This document shows positions 25,539 through 36,680 of a stretch of 64,000 nt of DNA, in pieces. Positions within the stretch are counted from its first letter, which is position 1, and each line of letters starts with the position of its first letter. Source of the stretch: Symsagittifera roscoffensis (taxonomy: Eukaryota > Xenacoelomorpha > Acoela > Convolutidae); NCBI RefSeq assembly GCF_963678635.1, contig NC_087065.1, forward strand, positions 65,939,374-66,003,373, given 5' to 3'. The notes under the pieces are model-generated. The model did not search any database and was not told the DNA's origin. It worked only from the letters and a program-made list of their open reading frames with translations. Made by a program: the position numbers and the translations under genes.

Positions 25539-26048
25539 ATGTTGAATAATAAAATAGATAAAATGAGTTTAATAGGAAATTGGCACATTGAGGATATTGA
25601 ACAAGAAAATTTAACTTTCTCAGTTTTTTTAACTGCGGTCAGATCAAAAACTAGTAATATTCACAATCGTCATAAAGTTCTCATCTCAAAGTTTGTTGAA
25701 ATAGCAAAAAAAGAATATGCTCAAAGTTGTAAACAGCTGTTTTATTTGAATGAACTCTCTCAAATAACGTGGTGCGTTTATGCAAAACAGAAAAATGGTA
25801 GGGCTACTGATCTAACCATTGCTTCTTATGAAAACCGATTTAATTACTCATTCGATTTTGACTCCTTGATGGTTGAGAGTAGGGTGAAGCGAATGATTCG
25901 ACTTTGTTTTGTTAAATTTTCAAAATATCAAAAACTTCCAGTGATCTATCTAAATATCTACCACCGAGATATAGGACTGAGTAAGAGGTATCGCAAGGTC
26001 ACTTTCACTTCAACTGGCTTGAAATTCAGCATGTCCGCGAAGTGTTGA
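25539..26048 (+). CDS. Unassigned 169-residue ORF at the start of the Polinton cluster
   Basis: This ORF opens the + strand block and is the longest undisturbed frame before the recognised genes. The protein is basic and soluble with no clear membrane segment. It starts MLNNKIDKMSLIGNWHIED and includes QITWCVYAKQKNGRATDLTI near the middle. I do not recognise the family. Position and strand suggest a Polinton accessory gene, or the N-terminal part of a longer protein: coding-looking fragments continue in other frames downstream to about 26,460 (for example LHEILHNAAGLGHEL near 26,310). It may therefore be the first piece of a broken gene. Confidence 0.5.
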   Translation: MLNNKIDKMSLIGNWHIEDIEQENLTFSVFLTAVRSKTSNIHNRHKVLISKFVEIAKKEYAQSCKQLFYLNELSQITWCVYAKQKNGRATDLTIASYENRFNYSFDFDSLMVESRVKRMIRLCFVKFSKYQKLPVIYLNIYHRDIGLSKRYRKVTFTSTGLKFSMSAKC

Positions 26049-26470
26049 AAAAAACAAAAGGAAATTGGAAAAACGTAGAGTTACTTCAGCGGAATTGGAA
26101 ATCATTCATGAGATTTATTTGACTGTGAAAAAACCTACCCGGAAAACTCTGACCGGCGTAATTACTTTCTAGCTACATATTCTCGGTTTCTTTTTTCCAG
26201 TAAAAATGATATAAACTATGATGTTGCCATTAAACTTAGACATTATGGAGGTCTTATTGGCATAGGCAATTCATCATTGGACAAGTACCTTAATGATTCA
26301 AAAATATTTTAACTGCATGAAATTTTACACAATGCCGCTGGATTGGGCCACGAACTTTATAACACAGGTCCCTGAAAACGTAGCAACAACCTGATTGGTC
26401 ACTTGAGTAGTATTACGTTCTGTTTATATGTTAAACGGACAAAACCAATTCTCTATCAATTGTTAGAATA
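26049..26470 (+). pseudogene. Broken coding debris, unassigned
   Basis: Short frames separated by stops, with protein-like composition: KNDINYDVAIKLRHYGGL near 26,205, then LHEILHNAAGLGHELYNTG near 26,310, then a frame shift into LIGHLSSITFCLYVKR. It is probably the C-terminal part of the preceding ORF or a separate decayed Polinton gene. Confidence 0.35.
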
Positions 26471-27120
26471 ATGAAGGAAAGATCAGCCGTGCTAGACTTG
26501 GAAGGATTCCGTTGTAGGGAAAAATATTTTATAGTTAAAGAACTAGCCGTTACAACTTCTGATTACAGCGACTTTCTTATTTTTCTACCTCCAGCCAGTT
26601 TCAATTCACTTCCTAATCTGAACAAAAAGCATTCAACTGGTTGAAAAATAACTTGCACAGAGTTCACTGGGAAAGCAGTGATTATTTATATTTAAACCTC
26701 CATCAGATTATTCAAAGTTTTGTTTCGAGAAACCCTAACGCCATCTTTTACGCTAAATGAAAAGAAAAGGCTGATCTACTGGCAAAGTATTTGGATCCAA
26801 AAATTGTGAACTTTGATGAATTGGGTTGCCCGAGAATTGAAAAATTACATTTCAAAAATTATCAAGCTTGCAATAGACATTCACATCATAACCAATCCAG
26901 GAATCACTGCGCCCTGAAGAAAAGCAAGGCGTTTTTTGGTTGGCTCAAGAATGAGCAACAGCGAGAGACTAGCGAAGTTGGAGACGTAACTATCTCCAAA
27001 TTCAGTGTTATGTGCTTGGATGAGTCCAGAGAGTGGCATCAAAATGTCATTAACAAGAGTAGAACGGATCGATTGCCGAAGTCAAGTGGTGCAGCGAAAA
27101 GAACAAATCACTTTATCTGA
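26471..27120 (+). pseudogene. Conserved Polinton-associated gene with LDxEGF motif (possible nuclease fold), broken
   Basis: ATG at 26,471. Early residues read VLDLEGFRCREKYFIVKELA, followed by a PP-containing segment. The frame then shifts near 26,640 into NWLKNNLHRVHWESSDYLYL. A TGA at 26,757 interrupts KEKADLLAKYLD, and the same frame continues through LGCPRIEKLHF, a C-x3-HSHH segment and CALKKSKAFFGWL to the stop at 27,120. This order (acidic LD-EGF start, FIVKELA, HW, KxEKADLL, LGCPxxExL, C/H cluster, WL) is the pattern of a family often found beside Polinton genes in animal genomes. The early D and E would suit a metal-dependent nuclease fold, but that is inference. Broken by one frameshift and one stop. 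Confidence 0.6.
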
Positions 27121-27149
27121 AGAAGAGTTAACTACTTTGAGAAGGTGTT

Positions 27150-27786
27150 TCCCGGTGATTGACCAACTCATATACTTTCAAAGATTCAAGCTTATTCAAA
27201 ATTGGTATAGGTATTCAACAAAGATATTCAACCTATGATAAGGGAGAAGCTAAATGCTCGCAGAATTCAAATAGAATTTGTAAAATTTGATAGATTCGAT
27301 TGTTTGAGAAACATTGAAAACATTATGTTTGTCTTTGATGACTCATGCGAAGAATTATACAATGATCAACAATTCGTTAAGCTAGCAACAGCAGGATGAC
27401 GCAAGGGCTTAGATGTTGATTATGTCAAACATAATTTGTTCCAACAAAGTCGATGGTCACGAACTATTGATTTGAACATATCTCACATCATTTTATTCAA
27501 ATCACCTCGGGATATTCAGCATCTTTATCACCGCGGAGGGCAACTTAATGCACCTAAATTTTTACGACAATTGTATGAACTGGATACAAAGGACAGCTTT
27601 GGACATCTATTCAAAGATTTAGATCCACTCAGATACTGTTCAAACATAAAACCACCTGGTCCGTCAATTTTCTATTTACCTTTAAGTAAGGCAGAAGTGA
27701 CACCCATCACAAATGAACGTGAACAAATTATCTATTCTGCAGCACTTGGTACAGTTGAATCTAAATCAACTACAGTGCTTTATTAG
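27150..27786 (+). pseudogene. Polinton genome-packaging ATPase (FtsK/HerA, A32-like), lacks P-loop
   Basis: The Walker B strand is clear: NIMFVFDDSCEELY at about 27,318-27,360. Downstream come HNLFQQSRWSRTIDLN and HIILFKSPRDIQHLY, the signature of the second half of Polinton/poxvirus A32-type packaging ATPases, where the SHHxx-NLF and NxxxxxLFKxPRD segments carry sensor residues. In this family the enzyme drives DNA into the capsid. A TGA at 27,396 splits the frame and the rest is open to 27,786. Upstream only a WYRYSTKIF-type strand remains; I find no GxxGxGKT P-loop in any frame before it, so the N-terminus is deleted or replaced. It sits directly after the LDxEGF gene. Confidence 0.75.
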
Positions 27787-28014
27787 AAAAACATCAATTA
27801 CTCAAGTTATATCGGTCGTTTGCGAATGCTAGCTCAATGTAGTCAACGGTAATGTGCCTGTTAGTATTCCAAATCTTAAAAATTTCGAAGAATTTTATAA
27901 GATTCTAATCAATCCAAAAACGGGTCTCAAAAAAGCTGTTATATTGAGTAAACAAGGACTTTATCTAATCAGACAGATACTTATTTTTTGCTTCAAGTGT
28001 TTGACAGCATAAAA
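27787..28014 (+). other. Short coding-like remnant
   Basis: Frame fragments such as VSIPNLKNFEEFYKILINP, followed by LKKAVILSKQGLYLI, lie between the ATPase and the next ORF. I cannot assign them. Confidence 0.3.
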
Positions 28015-28667
28015 ATGACAGCACAAGAGTGTGTTCTGATTTCGAAGCATAATTATATTAGAGAACAACCCCATACAGCGCAAAATTAACTGAACAACTC
28101 AATCAAACATAAAAAAACCGCACTTATTATACTTGAATCGACTAAGACCCCTAAATTCAACAACAACAACTAATCCTCCACTTATACCAACCCCCAAAAC
28201 ACTTATCAATGCCACAGCAGACAACAACCAACAAGAAAAAGCTCTCCTTCTCACTGAAGATGAGGGAAATGAACTGGAAACAAGTACTGAGCTTCATGAC
28301 GCTTTATCCACTGAACGTATTACGTTACAATTACAACTCATGGACAAAAACAAACTTAAGCGCGCAAAAAAAAATTCTGGAAACTTTTGAAAAGCCAGAG
28401 CGAGTCACAGTAAATAAAGAAAATGAAGAGCTTTACGTTGATAATGTTCCAACCGGTCTTAAGGCATCAGTTTCTTTGTATCATATACAACAACAAACTA
28501 AAAAATTGTACAATCCTGCTTTCATACTGATTTTTAGGTCTCTCAAACTTGACGAACACTTGGTTATGAACAAGTATACCAAAGTTGCAGTTCAGTCAAC
28601 GACTGCGGAACAAGCTCAACAACAGCAAAGAATTCGATGTCCCACAAAATCCACATCAACAGCGTAG
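28015..28667 (+). pseudogene. Conserved Polinton ORF upstream of the integrase, unassigned and broken
   Basis: ATG at 28,015 opens MTAQECVLISKHNYIREQP, which resembles the opening of small Polinton proteins of the 'vLIPKxxY' kind. A stop then interrupts and the frame resumes as NRLRPLNS with a Thr/Pro-rich linker. The segment LQLQLMDKNKLKRAKK-LETF has a 1-nt shift in the A-run near 28,370 and leads into RVTVNKENEELYVDNVPTG. A Gln-rich tail ends at 28,667. The order short N-terminus, low-complexity linker, helical 'RAKKxLE' block is known beside Polinton capsid and integrase genes but has no firm function. At least two frame breaks. Confidence 0.45.
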
Positions 28668-28745
28668 AGTCAACCTTTCTCCCAAAAACCATCGACAAGT
28701 TCTGCCTCACAAAAAGCAGTAAAAGACGCAAAACCAGAGGGACTG

Positions 28746-29851
28746 TTGCAGAGAGTGATAGAAAACGGTCAGCGCAAAAAATGGAACAATAAGGAGGCGC
28801 AGAAGAAAAAGACTCTGAATTGTACGGAACGCCCGATAACGATTCAGATTCTGCAAAGACAGGGAAGAAGAAAACAAAAAAATGACGAGGTTACACCAGC
28901 TGAAGAAAAACTATTCAAAACTAAATTTACAAGTAAAGCTCAATTGTTTGGCAGTGTACAGAATTTAAAAGAGGAATCAAAATATTCACAAAGTAAGGTG
29001 AAACAGTTTTTACATACAGAGCCTGCATATACAAAATATCGAACAATTTGTCGCAAAACACCACGCCTCAAAGTGATAGCTTATGACATAGACGAAATAT
29101 GGTCAATTGACCTAGCGTATGTTGATAAGCTTGCAGATTACAGCAACAACATGAATTATCTTATGAATGCAGTGGATTCCATGTCCCGCTATCTACGTGT
29201 ACAGCCATTGAAATCAAAGTATGCTGCCTCAACTGCAGAAGCATTCAAACAAATGGTAAAAACAAAACAGCCACAAAAAGTCTGGGTAGATAAAGGCACA
29301 GAGTTCAAGGGGTCATTCAAAACTTTATGTGAGAAAAAGGCCATCAGAACATACACAACAGAGAGTGAAAAAAAAAATCCGCTCCCGCTGAGAGGAACAT
29401 TCGATCACTGAAAACTTTGATTTATAAATATTTGGAGGACAAATGGACCTACTCTTACATCGATAAGCTTCAATACTTTGTCAACACAATTAATTCGAGA
29501 ACAAACCGCGTCTTCAAATTAGCCCCCAATAAAGTGACAAAAAAGGATGTTCCACGTCTGATTTCATTAAGAGCGGAACAACCATTGAAACTAGTTCGCC
29601 GACTAAAGCTCTACGTTAGCGATTTTGTGAGAAGAGCAAAAATTGACATCCCTTTTCGAAAAAGTTATAAACAATCCTTCACTGGCAAAGTTTTTGAAAT
29701 ATTTGAATTTTCAACAAGGAACCCACCCACTTATAATCTTATCGACGCTGATAGAGAACCAATAGAGGGTAAACTTTATGAGCCCGAACTAATCAGAGTT
29801 TTGGAAAAAGGAAGGGTCAAGCTAAACATTGTCTTGCAAATTTGGAGGTGA
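28746..29851 (+). pseudogene. Polinton integrase (rve/DDE), copy 1
   Basis: Retrovirus-type integrase. The catalytic region reads EIWSIDLAYVDKLADY (first Asp, near 29,110), then VDSMSRYLRVQPLKSKYA, then VWVDKGTEFKG (second Asp, near 29,290). The expected Glu, about 35 residues on, lies in the next frame (AERNIRSLK, near 29,390), because the frame slips around the A10 run at 29,368. The second part (29,417-29,851) has FVNTINSRTNRVFKLAPN, then the C-terminal SH3/chromo-like segment from DFVRRAKIDIPFRKSYK through TYNLIDADREPIEG to YEPELIRV, which is typical of Polinton integrases. Broken by one frameshift exactly between the second Asp and the Glu. Confidence 0.85.
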
Positions 29852-29876
29852 CAGAGATTCCTTTAGAATTACGTTG

Positions 29877-30706
29877 ATGTCATCAGCCTCAATGAGTATC
29901 TTCATTCACAACTAACTTGTGACTTTTAAAAGTCTGCTGAGTGAAGATATCGATCTGCAAGGCAATTGGAGAGTTGCATTGACAGAAATAACGTTGCCCA
30001 CTCATTTTAACAATGTAACAGATACTAAAATAGTGTACTACAAAAAAGACAAAGTTAAAGCAAGTCTTAAAGTGGCAAAAGATGAAATATCGAGACCATA
30101 TGATGGCGAAAAAACTGAAATAACAAAGGGTGAATATGACGAAATCGAGAAATTATTCAACGAAATAAATCGGAAAATTGATCTTGATAATTTCAGTTAT
30201 AACATCGACCTCATTACCAAACATCTTTCAATGTGGATGCATTATTGGGAAGGCATTACCTTTGAGAGCCCACAAATTCTTAGTAATTTAGGTTTCAAAG
30301 GTATAAGAGATGGAACGGGCTAACATATCGGCTATAATGAATCCAGTCATATCCATAGCACTCCCACATCGCAAAACCTCATTGCCAACTACCCTATTGA
30401 TATCTCTGCTGGAACCCAAATGATGTTTATCTACTTGGATATAATCCCTTATCAGATTGTGGATGACACCAAAGCACCGTTGCTCAGAGTCATTGAATTA
30501 ATCGACGAGTGGAAAACGGTTACGTTTGCAGCATTGAACCAAATCATCGCAAAGTTTTTAGCTACTTAGATTATAAAAAACTCCTCGTGAATAACATCCA
30601 GAGCACTGCGGTAAACCTACGAACAGAAGCCGGAAGACTTGTACCATTTGCAGGAAGAGGAGGAAAAGTTGTTTTGACTTTAAAGTTTCAAAAGTTTTCC
30701 GATTAA
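29877..30706 (+). pseudogene. Polinton minor capsid (penton-like) protein, copy 1
   Basis: ATG at 29,877 starts MSSASMSIFIHN; a TAA at 29,913 is followed in the same frame by FKSLLSEDIDLQGNWRVALT. The GxWRVALxEI segment near the N-terminus, then the late segment MMFIYLDIIPYQIVDDTKAPLL and the end RLVPFAGRGGKVVLTLKF, match the order in Polinton minor capsid/penton proteins (single jelly-roll; forms capsid vertices). A second in-frame TAA lies at 30,321, and a frameshift near 30,545 is needed before YLDYKKLLVNNIQ. The identity rests on motif order, not a search. Confidence 0.75.
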
Positions 30707-30710
30707 GATT

Positions 30711-31889
30711 ATGGAGGCATACTATCATAATCAAGCGACCATGCCTCACTTCTCAGGACATTACAGACAGCGGGGTAGTGGCTTCGTTGCTCTGGCTATG
30801 GGTATTGGACGAGTTACCTCGGAAATTTATATTCCACTTTCTTTTTTTTTCCGATTGCACAATGTCATTGAATGGAGAAAAAATTTCAACAACTAACGCC
30901 AATTTTGCCCATAAGAGTTTCATTGAGACCGAATTTTCACACGGTAATGATGCAAAGAAAACATGGATTGCTTGTCAAGGTTATTTTCATGAACATTATC
31001 CATCAGGTATTGGTTGTGCTAATGGGTGACCTGAAGATGTCGCAGAACACAAATGAATCGTAGCTGCATCAAGCGAATTCCGTTTATTTGGTAAAATTGC
31101 CAGTGATTTTTGAACATGTGACAAACATCTAGTCAGCCGTGCTACAAGAAGACTTTCACTGAGTTGATGTCCTACTGACTTTGTTATTCTGTCCGGACAG
31201 CCTAATAAACATTACCAAGTTCAAATCACTGAGGTTAACCTATATGTGCGCAAAATGACCGTAACAGATTTTGTACTATCATCGCTGGAAAAAACTGTTG
31301 AAAACACCCGCGAAATACAATTATATTGAAGTTTTACCAAGAACTTTTTTGGCCAAAACTTGTGTAAAAAGGCTGGCGACAAGAAGACGTTTTTGCCAAA
31401 GAGCCAGTTCGTCGAATGATTTTAGCAATGAGCTCGAACACAGCATACCTGGGAACTAACCGAACAAACCCGTTTCATTATCAAAAGTTTCGGCTGAAGG
31501 AAATCATTGTTTACCGAAACGGTCTACCCATTGCAGGTACTCCTGTGTCAACGACTGATAACAAAAGAATATACTATAACTCATTGAAAGCTCTAGACTT
31601 TGTTTTTAACAAAAGTCATGGAATCAGTTTGGCTAATTATCACAATCATTATATTATGGCATATGATCTCACATCTACTCAGAAGACTTCACATGATTTT
31701 ATTCATCCTGAATCGACTACTTGCACCGTTTCAGTAAAACTGAAGTTTAATGCACCGCTGGGGGAAAATGCGGAGTTACATATCATGGGAGAGCGTGCAT
31801 CAACACTTTACGTGCGTTCCGATAGAAAAATAGCTAAAAACACTCTCATGAATGGAATCGGAAAAAATGGACATTCAACAAATAAATGA
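30711..31889 (+). pseudogene. Polinton major capsid protein, copy 1, fused to a small Gly-rich Polinton protein
   Basis: ATG at 30,711 opens a small protein (HFSGHYRQRGSGFVALAMG, then IGRV) of the kind that follows the penton gene in Polintons. It runs straight into capsid sequence, so a deletion has joined the two. The capsid N-part continues from about 30,850 (MSLNGEKISTTNANFAHKSF) with several stops. The second jelly-roll is open at 31,416-31,889: NRTNPFHYQKFRLKEIIVYR, then NKRIYYNSL, HYIMAYDLTSTQ, FNAPLGENAEL, MGERAST. This is the C-half of the double jelly-roll MCP. In copies 1-3 the codon after the VY pair is CGA. In copies 4-6 it is TGA. Confidence 0.8.
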
Positions 31890-32294
31890 GCCAATTAACC
31901 GATGCAAGCATTTGAAACATCAGTTTAGAGGTATTTTTATAGCTAACTTAGCATTTAGAACAATATTGAAACGCGACAAAACTTTTATGATAGTGAACGC
32001 ATCCAAATCAGACCAGCCAGGAACTCACGCCCTCAAGCTGGTGGTCAAATTTTTTTTGCAAATCCTCTTGGGCAAGGACTACACAACTATTCAAATGTTT
32101 ACAAATACATGAGATATTCTATTCATGAAGGAAATCAAATATTGATGAACAAGCCAATCCAATCAGCTAATTTGATCTTGTGTGGACTTTATTGTATTTA
32201 TCTTGCTCATGTTATAATTTTATCCAAATTTCCTATAGAATTCAAAGTAAACAATTATGACATGATGCGTTTCGTTAAAAATATGATGTTATAA
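31852..32294 (+). pseudogene. Polinton adenain-like cysteine protease, copy 1
   Basis: Starts 38 bp inside the MCP end, in another frame. Relative to the other copies about 10 nt are missing just after the GTH (catalytic His) codons near 32,023, so the frame is lost between His and the DPLGQ loop. The C-terminal part with LCGLYCIYLAHVI (catalytic Cys) follows in another frame to 32,294. In adenovirus-type proteases this enzyme matures the capsid. Inactive as written. Confidence 0.75.
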
Positions 32295-32490
32295 ATTTGT
32301 GATACTGATGACTTTCTATAATGATTTATAGTTGATTTTTTTCAAATTTTTTTTTTCTTTTTTTTTGCTAGAACACTTGCCTCTGGTGTTGTTGCAGGCT
32401 CTAAAAACCGTTTTTAGAATTTAAATTTCTCTTCCATTTTGAATATAACAAATAAAGTACTTGAATCAACCTCTAAACGACCATACCCAC

Positions 32491-33282
32491 TCAAAATAAT
32501 ATCAATAACTTTTTCGAAAACTCGGCGGCATTATCACCATTCAAAACTTTAATGAAGCGTTCAATTGTTACATTAGTGATTAAATCAGTTTGAGTTTGAA
32601 TGGATCAAGTTTGGGGAGCAAAGCAATTTTGTGGCAATTTTCTCCGTAGAGGAGCACCACCAGTGTCAGTTGAGTTGTTAATATAATTGTTAAGTTGACA
32701 GCAATTTTTAATTTTTCCATCAGGGGTCCAGATAGGTGAAATATACTGAAACCCAATATTAGATGTTTGAAAGATGAGAGTAGACAAGGTACAACGAAAG
32801 TGGTTGAAGTCATCTTGTTCACTACGTCGACACAATCTTTTGTTACTTCGATGAGAAAATGGATGTGGGGAGGGTCATTGTCGAGCAACTCGGCAAAAGA
32901 TTCGTTGTGAATCGAGTGGGTTGCAAATGCAAAATGTGGGTTTGGAGAGAGTTGTGAGGCGTCGAGTTCATTGTTCAGAATAAAAAAAATCGAATCTTTT
33001 GAAATTTTTTAAAGAAAAGTTCAGGCGAGTGCTCATACATTGCTTCAACCATTCTGCTGGTTAAATCAAATTATTCAACGTTTTTTTTTTCTGTTTCAGG
33101 CAACTCTACCTCTTTTATTATTCGATTATTCATCATCCGCGTCGTTTTCATCACCATTTCAGCACATTCTTTTTCGGGACGGACTGATTGTTTTGACGTG
33201 TATCGTCTTTTATGATGTTTATCATTTACAGCTGAGGATAAGGAGGAGGAGGAAGAAAATGATGTCTTTTCACCAGTTTCCT
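32491..33282 (-). pseudogene. Minus-strand Polinton gene, copy 1, N-terminus missing
   Basis: Convergent with the protease. Reading leftward, the frame has DPPHIHFLIEVTKDCVDVVN, FVVPCLLSSFKHLIL, LRRKLPQNCFAP and a C-terminal ITNVTIERFIKVLNGDNA segment, broken by indels. The upstream part of the gene, seen whole at copies 3 and 6, is cut off at 33,282, where MCP copy 2 begins. Function unknown; see copy 6 for the N-terminal domain. Confidence 0.55.
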
Positions 33283-33283
33283 T

Positions 33284-33728
33284 TTACCTGGAAACTAACC
33301 GAACAAACCCGTTTCATTATCAAAATTTTTGGCTGAAGGAAATCATTGTTTACCGAAACGTTCTACCCATTGCAGGTACTCCTGTGTCAACGACTGATAA
33401 CAAAAGAATTTACTATAACTTATTGGAAGCTCTAGACTTTGTTTTTAACAATAGTCATGGAATCAGTTTGGCTAAATATCACAATCATTATATTATGGCA
33501 TATGATCTCACATCTACTCAGAAGGCTTCACATGACTTTATTCATCCTGAATCGACTAATTGCACCGTTTCAGTAAAACTGAAGTTTAATGCACCGCTGG
33601 GGGAAAATGCGGAGTTACATATCATGGGAGAGCGTGCATCAACACTTTACGTGCGTTCCGATAGAAAAATAGCTAAAAACACTCTCATGAATGGAATCGG
33701 AAAAAAAGGACATTCAACAGATAAATGA
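33284..33728 (+). pseudogene. Major capsid protein C-terminal half, copy 2
   Basis: Begins abruptly inside the second jelly-roll (CCTGGAAACTAACCGAAC), joined to the reversed minus-strand gene. The open part at 33,384-33,728 keeps YYNLLEALDFVF, HYIMAYDLTSTQ, FNAPLGENAEL and MGERASTLYVRSD. No start of its own. Confidence 0.75.
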
Positions 33729-34143
33729 GCCAATTAACCGATGCAAGCATTTGAAACATCGATTTAGAGGTATTTTTTAGGCTAACTTAGCATTTAGAAC
33801 AATATTGAAACGCGACAAAAATTTTATGATAGTGAACGCATCCAAATCAGACCAGCCAGGAACTCACTGGCTACTATTCGCTCAAGCTGGTGGTCAAATT
33901 TTTTTTGCAGATCCTCTTGGGCAAGGACTACACAACTATCCAAATTTTTACAAATACATGAGATATTCTATTCATGAAGGAAATCAAATATTGATGAACA
34001 AGCCAATCCAATCAGCTAATTCGGTCTTGTGTGGACTTTATTGTATTTATCTTGCTCGGGTTATAATTTTATCCAAATTTCGTATAGAGTTCAAAGTAAA
34101 CAATTATGACATGATGCGTTTCGTTAAACATATGATGTTATAA
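33691..34143 (+). pseudogene. Adenain-like protease, copy 2
   Basis: ATG at 33,691 inside the MCP end. A TAG/frameshift in the TTTTTTAG run near 33,778 breaks the N-terminal part. The frame from 33,805 to the stop at 34,143 is open and holds GTHWLLFAQAG (His), FFADPLGQGL (Asp), PIQSAN (Gln) and SVLCGLYCIY (Cys). Confidence 0.75.
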
Positions 34144-34340
34144 AATTGTGATACTGATGACTTTCTATAATGATTTATAGTTGACTTTTTTCCAAATTTT
34201 TTTTTGTTTTTTTTTTGCTAGAACACTTGACTCTGGTGTTGTTGCAGGCTCTAAAAAACGTTTTTAGAATTTAAATTTCTCTTCCAATTTAAATATAACA
34301 AAAAAAAAATTTGAATCAACCTCTAAACGACCATACCCAC

Positions 34341-35374
34341 TCAAAATAATATCAATAACTTTTTCGAAAACTCGGCGGCATTATCACCATTCAAAACTTT
34401 AATGAAGCGTTCAATTGTTACATTAGTGATTAAATCAGTTTGAGTTTGAATGGATCAAGTTTGGGGAGCAAAGCAATTTTTTGGCAATTTTCTCCGTAGA
34501 GGAGCACCACCAGTGTCAGTTGAGTTTTTAATATAATTGTTGTAGTTGACAGCAATTTTTAATTTTTCCATGAGGGGTCCAGATAGGTGAAATTTACTGA
34601 AACCCAATATTAGATGATTGAAAGATGAAAGTAGACAAGGTACAACGAAAGTGGTTGAAGTCATCTTGTTCACTACGTCGACACAATCTTTTGTTACTTC
34701 GATGAGAAAATGGATTGGGGAGGGTCATTGTCGAGCAACTCGGCGAAAGATTCGTTGTGAATCGAGTGAGTTGCAAATGCAAAATGTGTGTTTGGAGAGA
34801 GTTGTGAGGCGTCGAGTTCATTGTTCAGAATAAAAAAAATCGAACCTTTCGAAGTTTTTTAAAGAAAAGTTCAGGCGACTGCTCATACATTGCTTCAACC
34901 ATTCTGCTGGTTAAATCAAGTTATTCAACGTTTTTGTTTTGTTTCAGGCAACTCTACCTCATTTATTATTCGATTATTCATAATCCGCGTCGTTTTCATC
35001 ACCATATCAGCACATTCTTTTTTGGGACGGACTGATTGTTTTGACGTGTATCGTCTTTTATGATGTTTATCATTTACAGCTGAGGATAAGGAGGAGGAGG
35101 AAGAAAATGAAGTCTTTTCACCAGTTTCCTTTTTAACCATTTTTTAAATCTTTGAATAAATATCTACCATACAATCAAGCTCTCTTGTTGTCAAGGTCAA
35201 TGCTTGATAACACTTATACACGCCATCTTCATTCTTTTTATACATTTTTACTGTGATATATGTACCCGTTTTGTCAAAAATTTTCGTTCCAACTCGTTCA
35301 ATGCTTTTTTCTCCCAAAGATATATCTCAAAAGTCATCGTAGAAGTCTGTCTCAATTTCTAGCGACGAGTACAT
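34341..35374 (-). pseudogene. Minus-strand Polinton gene, copy 2 (PC4-like N-terminus)
   Basis: ATG complement at 35,374. The N-terminal part has a TGA near 35,327, and the linker frame (TSFSSSSSLSSAVNDKHHKR, then RRYTSKQSVRPKKE) is open at 34,925-35,140. The helical C-part (DCVDVVNKMTSTTFVV, FVVPCLLSSFNHLIL) continues to 34,341 with indels. Layout as in copy 6. Confidence 0.55.
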
Positions 35375-35507
35375 AGTAGTGGTGGTAACGGTACTGACTT
35401 GTGGTTCAACTGTTTAATGAGACCAAAAAATGAATAATGAATTGCATAGAAGAAAAACAAATCTTTGTGGTAATCCTCGAGGGAACATCCAATTCAATTT
35501 ATCTGAC

Positions 35508-36085
35508 AAAATACAATTATATTGAAGTTTTACCAAGAAAATATTTTTTTAAACTGTTGTGTGTAAAGTTGGCGACAGGAAGACGTTTTTGCCAAAGAGC
35601 CAGTTCGTCGAATGATTTTAGCAATGAGCTCGAACACAGCATACCTGGGAATTAACCGAACAAACCCGTTTCATTATCAAAAGTTTCGGCTGAAGGAAAT
35701 CATTGTTTACCGAAACGTTCTACCCATTGCAGGTACTCCTGTGTCAACGAATGATAACAAAAGAATTTACTATAACTCATTGGAAGCTCTAGACTTTGTA
35801 TTTAACAATAATCATGGAATCAGTTTGGCTAATTATCACAATCAATATATTATGGCATATGATCTCACATCTACTCAGAAGGCTTCACACGATTTTATTC
35901 ATCCTGAATCGACTAATTGCACCGTTTCAGTAAAACTGAAGTTTAATGCACCGCTGGGGGAAAATGCGGAGTTACATATCATGGGAGAGCGTGCATCAAC
36001 AGTTTACGTTTGTTCCGATAGAAAAATAGCTAAACACACTCTCATGAATGGAATCGGAAAAAATGGACATTCAACAGATAACTAG
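35508..36085 (+). pseudogene. Major capsid protein C-terminal half, copy 3
   Basis: Starts at AAATACAATTATATTGAAG, the same place as in copy 4, after a short segment (35,437-35,507) also shared with copy 4. The frame is open from 35,612 to 36,085 and codes the second jelly-roll (LGINRTNPFHYQKFRLKEII, NAPLGENAELHIMGERAST). No N-terminal jelly-roll here. Confidence 0.75.
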
Positions 36086-36492
36086 CAAGATGCAAGCATT
36101 TGAAACATCGATTTAGAGGTATTTTTGTAGCTAACTTAGCATTTAGAACAATATTGAAACGCGACAAAACTTTTATGATAGTGAACGCATACAACTCAGA
36201 CCAGCCAGGAACTCACTGGCTACTATTCGCTCAAGCTGGTGGTCGAAATTTTTTTGCAGATCCTCTTGGGCAAGGACTACACAACTATCCAAATGTTTAC
36301 AAATACATGAGATATTCTATTCATGAAGGAAATCAAATATTGATGAACCAGCCAATCCAATCAGCTAATTCGGTCTTGTGTGGATTTTATTGTATTTATC
36401 TTGCTCGGGTTATAATGTTATCCAAATTTCCTATAGAGTTCAAAGTAAACAATTATGACCTGATGCGTTTCGTTAAACCTATGATGTTATAA
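36048..36492 (+). pseudogene. Adenain-like protease, copy 3
   Basis: ATG at 36,048. A short deletion near 36,082 (CCAATTAACCG lost) shifts the first 15 codons out of frame. From 36,100 the frame is open to 36,492 with GTHWLLFAQAGGRNFFADPL, PIQSAN and VLCGFYC. The catalytic residues are all present. Confidence 0.75.
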
Positions 36493-36680
36493 ATTTGTGA
36501 TACTGATGACGTTCTATAATGATTTATAGTTGACTTTTTTCCAAATTTTTTTTTTTGCTAGAACACTTGCCTCTGGTGTTGTTGCAGGCTCTAAAAACCG
36601 TTTTTAGAATTTAAATTTTTCTTCCCTTTTAAATATAACAAGTAAAGTACTTGAATCAACCTCTAAACGACCATACCCAC

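Noticed and set aside
33040-33336. + strand ORF of 98 codons (PFCWLNQIIQRFFFLF) and its copies at 37,231 and 43,446
   Set aside because: It is the antisense of the Ser/Arg-rich linker of the minus-strand gene; the minus reading (SSSSLSSAVNDKHHKR) is the better one.
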